Assembly (NCBI GenBank): GCA_903922535.1
Contig: CAIXUF010000122.1
Coordinates: 1 to 8,034, forward strand
Reading direction: 5' to 3'
From: Candidatus Hydrogenedentota bacterium
Lineage (GTDB): Bacteria; Hydrogenedentota; Hydrogenedentia; Hydrogenedentiales; CAITNO01
DNA length: 8,034 bases
Positions 7,019 through 8,034 of this stretch are shown here, piece by piece (the stretch's first letter is position 1; every line of letters begins with the position of its first letter). A program made the position numbers and the translations under genes. A model generated the notes under the pieces. The model worked only from the letters and a program-made list of their open reading frames with translations. It made no database searches and was not told the origin of the DNA.

Positions 7019-7495
7019 CTACAGGTAGCCAATGTCCGGTGAAAGGGGGATTCTGCTGCGCATGAACGTTCCCGTGCCGCGCGCGAGCTGGCGTCCCCCG
7101 GCGTCCAGCACCTCCGCGTCGGCAATGATCAGGGTTTTCGACTGGTGCACCACGCGTCCTGTGGCCTTCATCACACCTTCCGTGACGGGCCGTGTCAGAT
7201 GCGTGTTCAGGGATACCGTAAGCACAAAAACGTCGCCCACCAACGAGTTTGCCGCGAAGAAGGCCGCGTCATCAAGAAGTTTGAAATAGACGATCCCGTG
7301 CACCGCGCCCGCCGCATGATAGAAATCCTTTCGGACCGCGATGGACACCTCGGCCGTTCCCCGTTCCACTCGGATAACCGGCCGATAATACTCGTTTACC
7401 GGCGCACCGGCGTACATCCGTTCCAGCTTCCCAAAGTGTTCCTCGTTAATCACGGCATCTTCCTCTCGCGAATCCTCCAACCCCTTCAAAGGCAC
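7019..7495 (-). CDS. PaaI-family hotdog-fold thioesterase
   Basis: Probable cytoplasmic acyl-CoA thioesterase, 158 residues from GTG 7495; the acyl substrate cannot be told. The family signature is the His66-Gly67 turn leading into a helix with Asp75-Asp76, where Asp75 is at the spacing expected for the catalytic acid of PaaI-type enzymes (HGG-x4-L-x-D; the second Gly is Ile here). Strands typical of the hotdog sheet follow: VFVLTVSLNTHLTRPV, then ATGRVVHQSKTLIIADAEVLDAGG and LARGTGTFM. A second plausible start is GTG 7453 (144 residues), preceded by the stronger AGAGGAAG at 7466-7459. GTG 7495 has only GGAAG at 7506-7502. The upstream gene ends 14 bases before 7495, which suggests co-transcription. 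Confidence 0.85.
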   Translation of the reverse strand: MPLKGLEDSREEDAVINEEHFGKLERMYAGAPVNEYYRPVIRVERGTAEVSIAVRKDFYHAAGAVHGIVYFKLLDDAAFFAANSLVGDVFVLTVSLNTHLTRPVTEGVMKATGRVVHQSKTLIIADAEVLDAGGRQLARGTGTFMRSRIPLSPDIGYL

Positions 7496-7509
7496 GGACC
7501 GCTTCCAGC

Positions 7510-7995
7510 CTAATCGTACACTTCGCTCGAATTGCAGTCCCAGAAGAATCCATTGGTAATCCTGGCCTTGCCGCGATATTCAATTTCCCGGTATTCGGCG
7601 TGCAGCTCGCTCATGTGTATCGAAAAACCGCAGTCCTCACAGCACTGAAGCGTTAGAAGGCCCCGCTTTTCATCCCAGAGAAACCGGTTCAGCGACAACG
7701 AGCCGATTCGCGTGCGGTCATCAAGCCTGTATGTGATGACATTCAGGAAACGCAGGGAGCACCGGAGCACATCAACCTCGTCAACCCGGTAGATGAGCCT
7801 GTTCTTGACCATGCGTCGGGGGCCGTCATGGAAAATGCGGCGAAACGGGATGTCAAGGGTGCCCGCTTTCTCGTTGTGGCGCACTTCCTCAGGGTCAAAG
7901 TGCTCGTCATGAATACGTTCGCCCACTTGGTGCAACTCGTCCGTATTCGTGGCGATGATTTGTTTGAAATCTTGCAAACCGCCTGGCGTGTCCAT
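7510..7995 (-). CDS. Hypothetical protein, 161 residues
   Basis: I do not recognise the family. It starts at ATG 7995 with GAAAGAGG at 8008-8001, five bases before it. The N-terminal 45 residues are rich in His, Asp and Glu (HQVGERIHDEHFDPEEVRH) and look helical. The rest (about 65-150) alternates short hydrophobic and charged stretches, as in a beta-rich domain: LIYRVDEVDVLRCSLRFLNV, then GIGSLSLNRFLWDEKRGLLTLQ. Cys118, Cys119 and Cys122 form a CCxxC-like cluster, with Cys154 near the end. No signal peptide or membrane segment is seen, so it is probably cytoplasmic. It is followed by the thioesterase gene after 14 bases. The frame stays open to the right edge of the window, so a longer, cut-off gene cannot be excluded. 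Confidence 0.7.
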   Translation of the reverse strand: MDTPGGLQDFKQIIATNTDELHQVGERIHDEHFDPEEVRHNEKAGTLDIPFRRIFHDGPRRMVKNRLIYRVDEVDVLRCSLRFLNVITYRLDDRTRIGSLSLNRFLWDEKRGLLTLQCCEDCGFSIHMSELHAEYREIEYRGKARITNGFFWDCNSSEVYD

Positions 7996-8034
7996 TTCAA
8001 CCTCTTTCCAGTCCCCGCACCATGGCGAGCGGGA

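Noticed and set aside
7997..8034. Possible tail of another minus-strand gene (11 codons ending PLAMVRGLERG, then TGA one base before the ATG at 7995)
   Set aside because: The tight spacing is operon-like, but eleven codons at the window edge are too few to support a gene, and the frame of the 161-residue protein is equally open there.

Overview
The window is a GC-rich, gene-dense bacterial fragment. It uses several non-ATG starts (TTG and GTG), each preceded by a good purine-rich Shine-Dalgarno sequence. Three of the five genes carry an SGNH/GDSL-hydrolase-like domain. Membrane-anchored SGNH proteins extended by many TPR repeats are common in uncultured planctomycete-like or Hydrogenedentota-like lineages and in some deltaproteobacteria. 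I would place the DNA in that broad group, but this is an inference from architecture and style, with no marker gene in the window.

Layout. On the + strand, bases 2-1384 hold the 3' part of a gene that enters from the left edge: an SGNH-domain protein with an N-terminal segment that weakly resembles a PAS fold. It converges on the minus-strand genes across a 115-base gap (1385-1499). Reading the minus strand in the direction of transcription (right to left), the order is: (i) 7995-7510, an unrecognised 161-residue protein; (ii) 7495-7019, a PaaI-type hotdog thioesterase, 14 bases downstream and probably in the same operon; (iii) 6902-4779, a signal-anchored SGNH protein with TPR repeats (paralogue B, 707 residues from the start I prefer); (iv) 4592-1500, its tandem paralogue A (1030 residues), which has about 340 extra C-terminal residues, including a 222-base-period internal tandem repeat.

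How the parts fit. A and B arose by tandem duplication. They align from the TTG start codon, and even from a 24-base element about 50 bases further upstream, through to the end of B. In both, TPR motifs sit inside the SGNH domain, between the block III Gly-Asn-Asn-Glu and the catalytic Asp-x-x-His, and more TPRs follow. The N-terminal anchor predicts that the body lies outside the cytoplasmic membrane, where SGNH proteins commonly add, move or remove acyl groups on surface glycans. That role is inferred; no acyltransferase or glycan gene is visible here.

The most notable signals are a run of ten C on the coding strand at codons 9-12 of gene A (a possible slippage or phase-variation site absent from B), the conserved leader element before both paralogues, the TPR-in-SGNH architecture, and the repeat-grown C-terminus of A. 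No RNA genes, CRISPR arrays, insertion sequences or clear intrinsic terminators were found.
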